Below are positions 47,495-60,429 of a stretch of DNA of 64,000 bases, piece by piece. The DNA comes from Chrysogorgia sp. JL179-B06. Lineage: Eukaryota > Cnidaria > Anthozoa > Scleralcyonacea > Chrysogorgiidae. Positions within the stretch are counted from its first letter, which is position 1. Each line of letters starts with the position of its first letter. The stretch covers positions 1,316,001 through 1,380,000 of the forward strand of contig JAYKKM010000341.1 of NCBI GenBank assembly GCA_035772405.1. The letters are read 5' to 3'. A program made the position numbers and the translations under genes. The notes beneath the pieces were generated by a model, which saw only the letters and a program-made list of their open reading frames with translations, searched no databases and was not told the origin of the DNA.

Positions 47495-47680
47495 AAAGCC
47501 AGCACGTGATGTGTTTGAACGGATTTGGTTGTCAACATCAATCACAAATCAACCAATCAAATATCATCATTCTCACGCTTAATCTTGTTGTTAATCTCAA
47601 GTATGGGAATGATTGGTTGATGTGTGATTGATGTTGACAACCAAAGCCGTTAAAACAACACACGTGGTAGCGTTATTCAA
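47495..47680. repeat. hairpin downstream of EIPR1
   Basis: The arms ggttgtcaacatcaatcaca and its complement, framed by cacgtgatgtgtt and aacaacacacgtg, give a foldback of about 170 bases that may fall in the 3' untranslated region. No clear polyadenylation signal was identified before it. Confidence 0.6.
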
Positions 47681-47699
47681 ATTTCACTCACCCGTGAGA

Positions 47700-48420
47700 A
47701 CAATGAACATTAACATGAACGAAATATAAACATATTCAGAAAATGAGCAGTAAGTATAGGATAAACACCGAGAACGAGGGATGTATGCTATATACAACCC
47801 CGAAGACGCGCAGCATCCGAGGTGTTTATCTGACTTATTACATGATTAAGGAGGTTTTCTAACGAAGTTTTGTCCATTTTTCCACCTTGGACAAATATTT
47901 TCCCATTTTTTTCTTAGTTTCTTATCTAATTAGTATTCATAAGGAGCGGGAGATTGAAGACGTATGAATTCAACATACGATCGAGAATCAGAAATATATT
48001 TTAATGCCACAAACAACAAGAATGTATGCTTAAACTTTTACTTTCAAAAAGGTTGATACTATCTTGTGCCTTCCACGCTATGAGCGCTGAATCTAACGGT
48101 GCCCACTACCGATTGATCCGCTGGCTTTCCCGGTATTATATAAATCGTGCGAAAATATTTATGAGTTCAAGACAACCATTCTTTATTTATTTATTTATTA
48201 AATGCAAGCAATAGGTTTCCGCGTATTCGTTGGTCTATTCAGATATAGATAAATATATAAACAGCGTATAGTCTATACAGGGACGTAGCGAAGGCAATGC
48301 ATTTGGGGGGGTGCATGATGTATGCTATATACATCCCGCGGTACATCAAAGAAAACCGACTCAATCATGTAATAAGGACTGTTATTTACTTTAAACGAGA
48401 ATGTTGTATACATACACTGT
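47700..48420. other. intergenic, no gene recognised
   Basis: Contains duplicated phrases (tgatgtatgctatatacat near 47785 and 48315) and TTTA repeats at 48180. No exon recognised. Confidence 0.4.
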
Positions 48421-48424
48421 ATGT

Positions 48425-48572
48425 AGTGAATGTGGGATTGGAGTAGACAGACGATACATGGACGATCGTCAAGCTCAAATCCTCAGACAATGTTTCTAAG
48501 TCCTGGACAGGAGTCGAACCTGTAACCTTCTGATTGCCTGTGAGACGCTCTAAGCATTGAGCTACCCAGACT
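48425..48572 (-). repeat. tRNA-derived SINE family B
   Basis: The minus-strand head has gggtagctcaatgcttagag (A-box) and caggttcgactcctgtcc (B-box), then gagcttgacgatcgtccatg, cgtctgtctactcc and cccacattcactac. Close copies lie at 53652, 56302 and 56597. Confidence 0.65.
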
Positions 48573-48749
48573 CAGATGGAGAGCTGAATATTTGAGCTGA
48601 TGATCGTCGTAGTAAACGAGAATCTCGTACTCAACTCTACCTTCGTTCACATTGTCTTTTTTGAAATTGAAAAGGCCTGGGAATGAATGAGGTGGATAAT
48701 CAATTGAGATTGTAATTACTCGGGCCTCCCCCCCCTGGGGGGAGAGCAC

Positions 48750-51240
48750 GAGTCTTAAAAAGGGCTCTGTTTATTATTATTATTTAGTCGTCGTCGCGAA
48801 ACGGCAATTATTGCATCATTGTTGACTAAATTTGTAGACTAGTGAGCGAGACTATGAATGTGGGATTACTACACATGCGCAGTGAAGTGATCCCAAAAAT
48901 CTTTTTGTCCTCGTACCCAGGCTTTTCACCTTTGCGAAACTGAAAACACCGCCATTGTGCTTTATTTACTCATCTGATCCAGTGATCTGATTACCTTTCT
49001 TCGAGTGCTCTTCACTGAAAATCTTTGATGTGGCTGGCAACTGGCAAGTATCTTGATCTTATATATATACGCTCACAATCCCGATCGCTTTCAAAACGGG
49101 TTGGTCTACGATTTCGAGAACCTGTACTCGATCAAATTATCTGTTTCCAATTTCCATACGCTTTTTGTCTACTAAATGTTTAACTAAATGAGACTCAACA
49201 TATGAATGCTGTATGGAAATATGTTAATTGTTCTGAGGTAACTGTAATATTTTTATAAGCTTTGTTGGCTGTATTGTTTATTGTTATGTTATACAAAATA
49301 AAGTTGATGCTATGAGCCTATGTTAATATTGTTTAGTAATTAGTTGCTATCGAATTTTACCCTGTTTCACTTGATATTTTACCTGTAAGCTTAAATGGAG
49401 CTCCAAAATGTTCTGGGTTATCAGTAAATTTGTATCGATTGCTCATACATGTATTATTATACACAGATGCTTACAAATGAACACACAGTATATAAATCTG
49501 TGACACCCATACCAACTAGGCAACTATCAAGATCAAGGAGTAAAGAGTTTGTTGTTGTTTGCTAGTTTACTACCAGTGACGGGTCTGAATTTTGGCCTTG
49601 ACTACATGGAAAGCGAGTTGGCTCGCTAACCGAAACAGTAACATAGTTAACTATGCAGTAATCTGTCTTTATATTGCAATTAGCTAGCTGTCACTACTAT
49701 GTATAAAGCCTCTCAAATAATAAATATGCGAAAATTATGAATATGTTTACTGGCTCAAAATGTTAATATAACTTCAAAGAAATAATGATTTTGAATTACA
49801 TTTCTTTAAACTATTTTATAATAGCTTATGACACCTTGCTACTGCCAGCTAAATGGTTTGATTTACTGCTATGCCTTATACACTGAGAACAAGATTAACT
49901 TATTTAATGATTGCTCAAACTGAACCTGTTTGCCGGACTGACCATATGAATTATTATTAGTAATTACATGAGCACAGGCCGGCTTGCTTGCCAGGCTGAC
50001 CCTGTTGACTAGAAGTGGATTAGGTCAGCAAACAGGATGGCTCATTTGATGGAGCAGACTTCTCAGTAAGCCAGCTTGGATACTGAGTCAACTCACCTTC
50101 ATATAATCAAAGCTGTTGGCCAACACTATGTTATGGGTTTGCAATGATGGAAAATTTAACCAACCATTGTACCTACAACTATAGATTTGTGTATATTGAA
50201 TTCAAATCACTGAATTTGCCTACAATGTCTTTCAACAAGCCACTAATTCAAGAGCCCGAGTTAACGCCTAGCGGGCGTCTTGTTATTTATAGTCTGGCAA
50301 ATACAAATTAAAACTTTTGTTTTAATAGTGTTTAATAGTGTTTATTACTTATTGAACATATGACTCTTTCCAATAAATTGTAATATTTTTGAATTATCCA
50401 TATACCGAGTATGTTTTCACAGCGATCCGGCCCGCGAGAATAAGCCAGGTTACAAAATAATCCAATATCCTTGGAGTCACGTGACCAGCCTTTACCAGGG
50501 TCTTCTCTTCCCTCGGTACGAGGTTGGGATTATAGTTGTGTTGGGGACAGGCTTACATGAAGTAACCAGCTTTAGCCATACATGAAGTTGCATTATGGGA
50601 TATTGAAACTTGAAAGTGAGTAAAACTCGCGGTTGACGCTCTTATGTACCTCGAAGAGTAAATGACCGTTGAAAGTTTCAATACTTCCAATAAAGTCAAT
50701 ATCGTCCGAAAAACCAACCGCCATACCAATTAACAGTCTAAGCAATATTCAAAGCGCAATATTTAAACTCTCCACTGCGTTAAAGTTTAACGACAATGCT
50801 TCCACGGTTGTAATAAGAATCAAAAAGTCTGATTACACACGTGAGATTATGATGGTGAAAACAACGTCGAAAACTCATTCCTTTTGCTTTCCTTCTTTGA
50901 ATACTGAAGCTGCTTCGCCATAACGCCTTCGTTTTCTGACAGCCAAAAGACACCGTAGAATAAGCCCTGATACAGTTATCATAAACAATGTGTGTAAGAA
51001 ATATTATAGGATATTATTTTGCATGTATGACGAAATTCCAGACATTTGCATATCAAACAAACTGATATATCTCAAAAAGAAAGCAAAGAAACGAAAATCT
51101 TCAAAAGAAGTTACTTTATCATTTTAAAAGTTCTTCCAAACAAGACAATAAAACATTTTGAGGTTATGGGCACTTTAATGCTTTTTTACATCAAGGCATT
51201 GACTTCATGCTAAACTTGACCTGATATTAAAAGTCAATAT
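48750..51240. other. intergenic, no gene recognised
   Basis: An open frame at 50669..50923 lacks a recognised domain and splice context. The right arm of an AGTGCCTAT-type TTAA element ends at about 51178 (ttatgggcactttaa) without a left arm. Otherwise AT-rich sequence without clear structure. Confidence 0.4.
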
Positions 51241-51254
51241 ATCATTCCACACAG

Positions 51255-51785
51255 CTAAAAATCGCACAAGTTGTTACAGTATGATGGCAGATGAATATAG
51301 TACTGTACAACGAGGCTGTCATGGCTGAACAATATTGTTAGACGAACAAGGTTGTTCAGCATTGATGAACCAACAATGGTTGTTCACGGTTGTTAGTAAA
51401 ATATAAAACAATATTGATAGAACAAGCATGTTCGCTTTTTGTTGTTGCTCAAGTTAACAAGTTGTATTATCATTCACTTTGTTTCTATCCTGAATTTTGA
51501 TTGGTTAGTTTGAATAACTGACTGAAAATAATTTTCTGAGCATGAGCATTTTTCGCAACTTTGTTTGTTTTCATGCGAACAAAATTATGGTAGCTAGATT
51601 TCGTCGGACGAGATTGAAAGGCAGTTGGCAGCAAAATATTGTTCACGCCTGTTGACAACTTGCAACACTTGTGCGTTTTTACGCGCGAGTTGCAACCAAG
51701 TCATAACTATCTGAATAAAGTCAGCAATTTCAATGAAGCCCCCACCATAATACCAATGCTGAAGTTGTAAAATCCCCCAATCCAA
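51255..51785. repeat. dispersed repeat, copy at 12.66-13.65 kb
   Basis: Shares atggctgaacaatattgtta, ggttgttcagcattga and cacgcctgttgacaacttgca with the earlier copy, in the same order but without the internal foldback insertion. Confidence 0.55.
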
Positions 51786-51989
51786 GATGGCTGTCGGTGA
51801 GACGAAGCCTTGTTTTTCGAGAAATATTTGGTACTCGTTTCATTTAATAACCAACCCGTCGACACACTAACATTGCATACCCTCCTACGTTCTCTTCTCC
51901 TTGCCCTTGTTGCCTGACCGCTGACCACCACCACTGCTGCCTTTCTTATTTCTGTTCCTGTTTTTCACATTCACCTCTGAGTAATAATG

Positions 51990-52560
51990 GACGCCAATTT
52001 TCATTTTTCGTGTCGACTTTTGTTTTTTCTAAAAAAACACACAAGGCGTTTATGACGATGTGTCCGTCCGTTTCGTACGATGTGTCCTTCATCTGACCTG
52101 AAGAAGGATACATCGTACGAAACGTCGCCAATGGAAACACGTAACGTAAGTACTTTTACTTGCAAGCGCGCTCCAGCCAATTAAAATACAAATAAAGTTC
52201 ATACGAACGATCTTACTGACTTTAGTTTATTACCAAAGTTTCAGCATTCCTAACAATTTAGTAAAGAAGATGTGGCTAGTTACGAAACGACACTATTATC
52301 TAATCAAATACTCTAAAAGGTTGGTGTACTTCCGAAATAGTGTGTATAGGAGGATCTAACGTTTCGTCCTTCGTCAGACATTATTATTATTATTACATTA
52401 TAGAGAGTAAAACGTCTCACTCTATGACTATGACGCTTCAAACTGGTTACACTTCCTACTGCATGACTATTGATAACTAAAAGGGTTGGCACCTTTTAGA
52501 GTATTCGATGTGTATTTCCACACTACCTACACAGCTGCACAACACTTTTATATCACTATT
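51990..52560. repeat. Penelope-type terminal repeat fragments with hammerhead-like cores
   Basis: ctgaaga (52098..52104) ... cgaaacg (ending 52124) on the plus strand, next to an inverted acgatgtgtccttcatc; and on the minus strand ctgacga (52377..52371) ... gaaac (52365..52361). The phrase tactctaaaaggttggtgta with atagtgtgtataggagg, and its mirror near 52500, also occur in the right-end fragments at 63.7 kb. Confidence 0.45.
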
Positions 52561-52873
52561 ATTTTAATTTCTATCATCTGTGTATTTCTTTAATATAGAT
52601 TATAGTTTAATTATAGCTTAAGAAAGGAATTGCTGCAGGCACTTTCAAAAGGTTGGTCAGAGAGCAAACACTCCAAAACTTAGCTCGTTGTCGCAGGATT
52701 TTGGAGAAAGTTTAAGACTCGTTTCAGACGCCGATTTTTTCATAAGCCGAACCTATCGCCGAGGCAGTATTCTCTTTCGTAAAGGTCTTTCCCATCCTAA
52801 ACAAGACCCGGAACCCCCTAAATCCTAACCCCCCGGAAGATCTCAGTATACATGTATAATAAAGAAATGTCAC

Positions 52874-52953
52874 CTTCGGAGCATGCGTAGTATTTTCCTC
52901 GATATCTTCTGATGTGTTCCTTTTTCTCTGCTTGGACTTCAGCTTTTTCGCGC
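52874..52953 (-). CDS. candidate exon, basic then acidic peptide
   Basis: An 80-base stretch on the minus strand has an acceptor (ttttcttaaag) and a donor (gtgaca). One frame reads AKKLKSKQRKRNTSEDIEEN, like a nuclear-localisation region; a second frame is open too. No partner exon was found, so coding status is uncertain. Confidence 0.25.
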
Positions 52954-53651
52954 CTTTAAGAAAACATTAAAACATCATTAGTACCACATATTGACGTTAA
53001 AGCGACAGCTTTATGCCGAGGATGAATAAGCCGCAAAAAATAGACACGGATTTATACAACCAAACCGGATACCTTTTCAATTGTTTGTCGGAATTCCGAT
53101 CAAAATAACATGGTAATTATATAACCGACTTCTTAACCATCTATACGCTCTTAATTCGGGGGCGTAACTTCGTTTATCCGTTATTGTATTGCTAATATAG
53201 TTTATGTTGTTATCTTTGTGGGACCGCAGTAATTGGCATAAGCTGTTGCGGTGCGGTGAATGTAAAAGGTGGAATGACATGTGGCATAGCTCGCAGAATG
53301 AGTTGCGGAACGAAAGAATCGAAAATTTTAAAGCGCGTCCTATTTTTCGCGGCATTTTCCGACCATCGTGTTCACGTGGTAGGTGTATTGTGTTTTCGCG
53401 GCATTTCACTAATCCACTTCTGCCTACCCGAAGGCAAACGGATATAACATAGAGGAAAATAGCGGTGGAAGTAGCGGTATAAAAGTGCTTTCTATTCCTT
53501 CAGTTTTATCTTTTGCATCCTTTAGTCTAATAGCGATACATTCCAATGGTGGTTACCACACATGTCTATGAGCTTGGAGACCATATGAGCTGTAGAAATA
53601 GAGCAAGCCTTTAAAACAACCCGGGAGACTAAATAAATCATACTCATTCCA

Positions 53652-53775
53652 TACATGGACGATCGTCAAGTTCATATCCTAAGAAAATATTTCGGAGTCC
53701 CGGACAGGAATCGACCTGTAACCTTCTGATTGCCGGTGAGACGCTCTAACCGTTGAGATACCGAAACTCGAACGG
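53652..53775 (-). repeat. tRNA-derived SINE family B
   Basis: Same head and body as 48425: minus-strand aacggttagagcgtctcac, cagaaggttacaggtcgatt, gaacttgacgatcgtcc. Just left, 53548..53600 holds a truncated family A head (ggtggttaccacacatgtct) in plus orientation. Confidence 0.6.
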
Positions 53776-54039
53776 AGAGCGAAGGTTACCACGATGTGCG
53801 GCAGTTATATACCATGAGCTTCCGGTTGCCGTCCGTAAAGGTAAAGGGGTCATGTTCCTACGAACTACACGATGGACGCGGCCGAGTCGAAGGTTTAGTA
53901 AAGGCGCCACAGGCTGCCACCATACGACCAATGATGACCTCGGAGCAAGCTAAAGTTGGTGTTAGGGTACGTTGATATTAGGGAGGGAGTAAAACCGAAG
54001 AGAATCAACAACTTTACTCACATAAATCTCATGAAGCTC

Positions 54040-54125
54040 AGGAATCGAACGAGGTAGTCACCCATCCAAGTACTAACCCCGTCCGATCGGGCTTAGCTTC
54101 AGAACTCAGCGGTGAGAAGCAAGAC
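54040..54125 (-). repeat. 5S rRNA-derived fragment
   Basis: The minus-strand sequence reads tgaagctaagcccgatcgga, then ggttagtacttggatgggtg and actacctcg, matching the internal promoter half of 5S rRNA (GAAGCTAAGC and GGTTAGTACTTGGATGGG). The 5' third and 3' end of 5S are not present, and the sequence after gactacctcg is different. It is a 5S pseudogene or the head of a 5S-derived SINE, not a full gene. Confidence 0.6.
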
Positions 54126-54129
54126 CGCC

Positions 54130-55110
54130 ACTTGCTTAAGCTCTCTATAAACTCTCTAATGATACTATGTTTACACGATGCCGCGGTACGGAAATGAGTA
54201 CGGCATGAAATAGTAATGGTTTGAACATTTTTGTATTCTGCGTTGCACACGGTGCCAGTACGAATATCGTATATGAAATCGTACCGTATTCGGGTGTATA
54301 CCGTATTCAAACGATTTTCATGCCAGTATCGTGTGGAAGGAAAATCCGACATTGTTTCGTGCCGTATCGGGATAGTGTAAACGTGGTCTGTGCAATATCA
54401 GAGGTAATTATCATAAAAGAAAATGAAACTTTGAAATGATGATCGCTATATTGACCACTAGTTGCGATTTGAATATTTTAAAAGAAGAATCACAGTCATT
54501 CGCAATTTCCTCAGGCAAAATTGATAGACGAATAGCACCTTTTCGATGATCAGTCCACTGAAATATTAGAAAATCTCGACTGGGTATAACAATTGATAAG
54601 ATTTGAAAAATCGTGAAACTCGATGACATTGAAGGCTTTAACCAAATTATCTTGTTGAGTTAATATTCACTAAATGTGAAAATTGAATGTGACAATTTGA
54701 ATTTAATCAGCTTTCATTGTGACAGGAACATTGAAAAAAGAAAAGTAAATAAAATAAAAATCCAAGTACACTGCCCTGTTAAATGTTATCTTCAGTGCAG
54801 TGTCATGTTTTATTGGAGAAGTTTTACATTTAATTGGGTTATTATGCAATGAGCAACTTTGTCTTGTGTTTCTAACTATAACTCTAGGTTGGATATATAT
54901 ATATCGATATACTGATCTACATTACGAAGCACTAATAATGTTAAACTTCCTTTGGCTAAACCAAATACAATTTTTCTTATCTTTATGATTAAAATTTAAG
55001 CTATTTTTTAAAGCAATTTAAGCAATTATTTAAGCAATTTTTCTTCTCGTATAGAGCTGCAAAACCATGGAACGAACTTCCGAGTGAACTAGCTAACAAT
55101 CTAATGGAAT
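54130..55110. other. no gene recognised
   Basis: Contains cggtac/gtaccg-type palindromic words at about 54175..54380 (likely an old MITE: cgtttacac-like ends at 54168 and 54370) and otherwise AT-rich unique sequence. Confidence 0.4.
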
Positions 55111-55900
55111 ATATATGTACAATAAGTAACAGATAATATGAACTATAAGTAACAGATATTATAAAATAACATGTATGCTACGCAAGCTCTGATTGGTCAA
55201 TACCTATGTTTGGATCAAGCCATCCAAACACGGAGATTTCCCGCCAAACGTTTACTCAAGTTTGTGTTGCTCGTTCGTTCGTATTATTTTATAAAAGAAA
55301 TACCCAATGCTTTTTCCGTGTTTAGATAGCCTGATCCAAACACTTGGGATGTTGCTCGACTTTCGAAAAGCTAAAAAACACTCGCCTAGCGGCTCGTGTT
55401 TCTTTACGCTTTTCTCGAGTCTCGCAACATCCCGCGTGTTTGGAAGTATTCTATAGATGAAAGCGGAATACAGTACATTTAGCCGCATGTTTGTGAACTT
55501 TGGCCAATTTCTTTAATACGTACTACAAGTACAGATGAAAAAATTGCGTGCACCCCTACTCCTGTCTGAAGATAATAGTATATTCACCTCAGTCTCAAGC
55601 TAGAAGAGATTCACCAAAACCCAAAACGTCGCTCTGAAATTGCCATAAAACTCATAACACAGTAGAGAAAATAAGAGACACGTAATGTATGGTGATATGT
55701 TGACGTACTCTGCATTTTGTAATTTTTGATAAACAATTATCATTTTGTGATAAACTATTATCATTATATAGGATTGTATGTCCAGACCTCTTTCATAATG
55801 AACCCAAATTAAATATTCTTTTATATTCATTTAAATTACCCTTTCAGACCTCGTTCGTGTATCTGTAATTTATTATAATTTTTTTAATTTGATTTATTTA

Positions 55901-56185
55901 GAGTCGATCACGCGGGATCAGGTTACCCTATTTATCCGGCTCATGTTTTAAGCGCTCGACTATTCAGTTTATCAGTCTTAGGTGAACAGAAATCCCAACT
56001 GATAGGGATTCCGAGGGCCTACGATTTAAGGTCGTTTTGACCCGAAAGTCTTACCATTTGCTAGTGTTGTTGCAAAGGCAGCACTTTCTCCTCAATTATT
56101 TTAAGACCCTGAGTGGTGGTCCGATCCAGGATTTGAACCCGAGTCTCCCAGTTCATAGACATGTGTGGTAAACCACTTGACTACA
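55901..56185 (-). repeat. tRNA-derived SINE family A
   Basis: A minus-strand copy with head near 56185 (complement of caggatttgaacccgagtct as B-box) and tail to 55905, including the gggtaacctgatcccgcg tail that the 45.3 kb copy lacks. It defines the longer 3' end of the family with the copy at 1763. Confidence 0.65.
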
Positions 56186-56301
56186 ACAACAAAGAATCTT
56201 TGCTTTGTAACGAGGCCAGAAAGGCTAATTTTGCATGCATATAAGAGGTCTATATTAATTTTAATTAAACAATCTTTTAACACTGATAAAAATACACTGA
56301 T

Positions 56302-56422
56302 GTAGTGAATGTGGGAACTTGGATAGACTGACGATACATGGACGATCGTCAAGCTCAAAATGATTTTGAAATTTGATTTGAAAATGATTTTTTAGTCTCG
56401 GACAGGAATCGAACCTGTAACG
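56302..56422 (-). repeat. SINE family B, partial copy
   Basis: Minus-strand acaggttcgattcctgtccg, gagcttgacgatcgtccatg and cccacattcactac. The A-box half is missing. Confidence 0.6.
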
Positions 56423-56596
56423 TGAGTACCGGTCATTACTTTCGTTAAGGGAGATTCGACCTGAAATTGCCAATTATTGATACTATACTATGGAAATGCA
56501 ACATAATATCAACAAAATTTAAAATAACCTAATATAAATATATTTACAGACGATAATGCTTGGATGCGTTAATATACACAATGTTATAGTGAATAT

Positions 56597-56735
56597 GGGA
56601 GAGCTCGCGGAGTAGACAGACGATACGTGGACGATCGTCAAGCTCATATCCTCAGAAAAATTATCCTGAGTCCCGTACAGGAATCGAACCTGTAACCTTC
56701 TGATTGCCGGTGAGACGCTCTAACCATCTGACACA
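56597..56735 (-). repeat. SINE family B copy
   Basis: Minus-strand ggttagagcgtctcaccggc, acaggttcgattcctgtacg and gagcttgacgatcgtccac. The tail differs slightly (cgcgagctctccc). Confidence 0.65.
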
Positions 56736-57124
56736 AATAATTTTGGCGATGCATTGCGTGTTTTTCTGAGCTCCGTTTGCTGGGTGAATTAATTATTATA
56801 ATGAATTTGACACGTTTTGGTATAATCTGGCTAGGGGTAAAATGCCCTAGCCGCTTTATTAAAATTTTGAAAACAGAAATTATAAACTATATGTATTTTA
56901 CAAATGTGCTAAAATGGTTTTGGCCAGTTAAAGCTGAGGGCAAGATAACGCCATAACGCCAAAGCGTCTAAGCGCAGCGAAGATGCCGCCGATGGTGAAG
57001 AACATGGGAACACTAACAAGATGGGAACAATAACAAGACGGGAGGCATAAAATTCCTATTCACCAGCAAATATTCTATATATTCTGAATCCTTATTCAAT
57101 AACCTTTTCAAACATACAGGTTTC

Positions 57125-57480
57125 AGTTTAACTATATATATATTTATACAATCACGTGACTTATATATACGCATTTTCATTGGTTCTTGCCCATAATCTA
57201 TTAAAGGACAGATACATGGATGGCGTCAAATCACGTCAGCAGCTGTATTTTTCTTTTTTCATGCCCAACAGCTTTGATAAACCTTTGGGGTTGTTTTTGA
57301 TTGTATAAAACAAATTGATTCCATTTTCTGTTGTCTTCTCGGTAAGAAAATCAATGACCCACTCGACTATCGTCTCGTGGGCCACTTTTTTGTTCTTACC
57401 ACATTATGACGTCATCTGTGCATCTATAACTGAACAGACAACGGCAAAATGGAATCTATAATTGTTAAGTAGCTGTAGGA
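57125..57480. repeat. dispersed repeat, copy of 34735..35116
   Basis: About 80% similar by eye to the copy nested in the P element, including the gtgggccacttttttgttct block and the mirrored gattccattttctg / cggcaaaatggaatc ends. Confidence 0.65.
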
Positions 57481-58529
57481 GAGGAAATGTCATGACTCAT
57501 GATTGGCAAAAAATATTGGTAGGTCCTCTCTCCTGGCTCACACAAGCAAAATACCACCGATTACGTCTTGAGTCTCTGAATTAATGAAAGCTTTTTACAT
57601 TTAAGGACTACCTGTATAGATATCTATACCGTAGCCAATTTGAAATTCAAAATTGATGTATCATCAGTTATAAGGCTATAGGTTGCAGCAATAAAATCTC
57701 TTTGAATTCCTACTGGGACTCAAGAAATATCAGTGGTATTTTGCCATGTAGGAGGAGAATTATTCATATATATATATATATATGTATGTATGTACGTAGG
57801 GTTATTTTGAATTTTGTTGATATGGTGTTGCGTTTCCACAGAGTATCGATAATTAGCAATTTCAGGTCGAATTTCCCGTTAAAGGACAAAACGCACGATC
57901 ACTAATGAGGTGGCAAAAATGCGAAACAATAAATGGAGAAGAATTCAGAAAGTGATAAAATTAAGAAGTATTTCACAGCTTCAACTAAGAGAACACGAAT
58001 ACAAACAAAGCTGTTGAAACGCGACGGATGGAAACGTGATAAACACGGCGTTTAAAAAATGATTTGCTATATATACTTTGAATGGTGGATGAATGCAACG
58101 AACAACGATATCTGGTGGAAACGTGTTAAACACGTTTCTAATTAATGATTCACTATATAGTTTGAATACACGGTACGGTTAAAATACTCATATACGAAGT
58201 TAACATCATCTACGAGTCAGACTTTTTTATGACTGGGAGTTTCTACAAAACCACCTCGAGATTGAGTTTCTAAAAGGTCACATGCATTGTGGTATAGATA
58301 TACCACCTAAGATTGATATTTTTACATCTGGTTCGAGAACATGCTAAGTTTAGTCAAATTACTATTTAGCCCACGGCAAATATGGGCCATGTCTCGAAGG
58401 TATATTGCACTGATATAAAGTCTCGCAGAGGAATATATTGAAAATAGCCTGTAGATCTTCATTAGAGTAAAATAAACTAAAAATATTTTTATCTCCGTTG
58501 TGTTTTTTTTTGCACTCCTATAACCATGG

Positions 58530-58587
58530 GTATAGAATGCCATATAGAATGCCATATAGAATGCCATATAGAATGCCATATAGAACA
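58530..58587. repeat. 12-bp minisatellite
   Basis: Four to five copies of atagaatgccat in tandem. Confidence 0.85.
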
Positions 58588-58599
58588 GTAGAATGGTGT

Positions 58600-60350
58600 G
58601 CGGTGAATGGCATTGCGTTTCAACGTAACATGAACTGCAGATTTCTCCATTAACTTTCGTGATTCATTATAACCATGAAATTGCAGTTCATAGGTATTTA
58701 ACAAGTCGATATTTTCCAATCATATCATCCATAAAGACTTGTCTTGTTTTTGTCTCGATTGTCACCAAGAGTACAAAGTATTCGCATTCAGCAACATTTC
58801 CAAGCGAATCATAAATGAGAAATATTCCTCGCAGAAACGCTAATGCATACGTCGGCGTGATAATTTATTTATTTAATTATTTATTTACATGGAGCTACTG
58901 CGATGAAAAATTGAATTGCGATTCCATAAAATCAAATGAAAAAAAAAATCGGAACCAAATTGGCTTTCATCGCAGTTACACTTTTCATTTCGAGGAACAT
59001 AAAAAGACTAAAAGAGGAATGATAAGTTACTGTAAAGACATCTCAGGAACGCTAACACAATGTAAGCTAATTACGTTGGGACCTATTATATGACATTATG
59101 ATTTTTTTATATGACATTATAATTTTTGTCTTCACATGAGTTATCATCATGGCTATTTCGTAGATGTCAATGTAATAGAACATTACATGGCCGCTTGGAG
59201 ATACGAATATGATATTTTCGTGATGATAATATTTCTCACTCATTCGCGACGCTCACTCGCCAGAGATACCAACACTCGAAAATAACATTTGTATCTCCGA
59301 ACGCGGTCACGTAATAATATCCTCTATGTATATGGTTATTATACTGACTATAGTACTATAAATGGTAAAATATATAAAAAGAGTACCATTTCAGAAGCTA
59401 AATATCGAATACCGTGCAGGACTATGGCTTCATTGACAAAGAAACAAAGATTAAAACGCTAAGTTTTCCAATCAACAAGCTAAGCGAGAGAATTTAACTG
59501 AGAGTCAGGAATATGTAGGAATAACTGTATATTATCCCTTCGACCAAACTTGGACTAATTGCCACACGAAATTAAAGGGCTCATCCTACAGGTATACACG
59601 CTATAGTTATAGAATCTTGGAGGGTAACTTTCAAAGTTCCGACATGAGGGAAATCTTCGAGTTATGACAGGAAAAGCATTTTATTTCGGGCCTACAAAGA
59701 CTCTCAATACAAAAATTTTGTTTAAGTCATTATCTAAATCTCTCTTAACAATGTCTGAGTTTGCAATCTGTTCGGTGTGCTCGTGGAGGGGCCGTGCAGA
59801 CACATAATTCGAAACGCCGTCAAAGGTAATACGTATATAAAGACAGTTACTTTATTATTATTATTACTATTATTATTTATAATAATATTTAAACACATTA
59901 TTTTCACATTATTTTCAAAGGGCTGTGTGACAAACAAAATTTACCGAGAAATTGAATAAACATAGGAATAGCACATTCAACAGAATAATATTTACTATAA
60001 AATGTGTTTCTAACTAAATAATAATTTTACAAGTTTTCATTCAAGTTGTCTGAATAATTATTTACAAGTCAAAGAACATGCAGACAAAGTTGATAGAGAT
60101 TCGTTAAAAATGCTTTTAAAATTTCCAAAAGTAACTTGTTCCAAGACTCCTTGGAAGAAATTAGTTCTTGGTTTGGTAAATAGAATTTTTTATTATTACT
60201 TTGCAAGTGGTAATCACTCGTGTTATTGTATGTGCTGAGTAATAACGTTAAGTAAGTTTCAGCAGTGTCTTAAATGTCACCATTAATTCTCGTTTGTGAC
60301 AATGGCTTCTTCACATCTGTGACACTCAATTCAGCAAACACAATTTAAAA
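58600..60350. other. intergenic, no gene recognised
   Basis: AT-rich, with TTTA, ATT and TA microsatellite-like runs. No exon recognised. Confidence 0.4.
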
Positions 60351-60429
60351 GCTAACTCACAAATTCAGACAGTATTTGGCAGCAGACCGACACACGGGGA
60401 GTGTGGCACAATAACCATTGTTTACAAGC

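Noticed and set aside
50669..50923. 84-codon plus-strand frame
   Set aside because: No recognised domain, no splice or promoter context, and comparable frames are open by chance in this AT-rich region.
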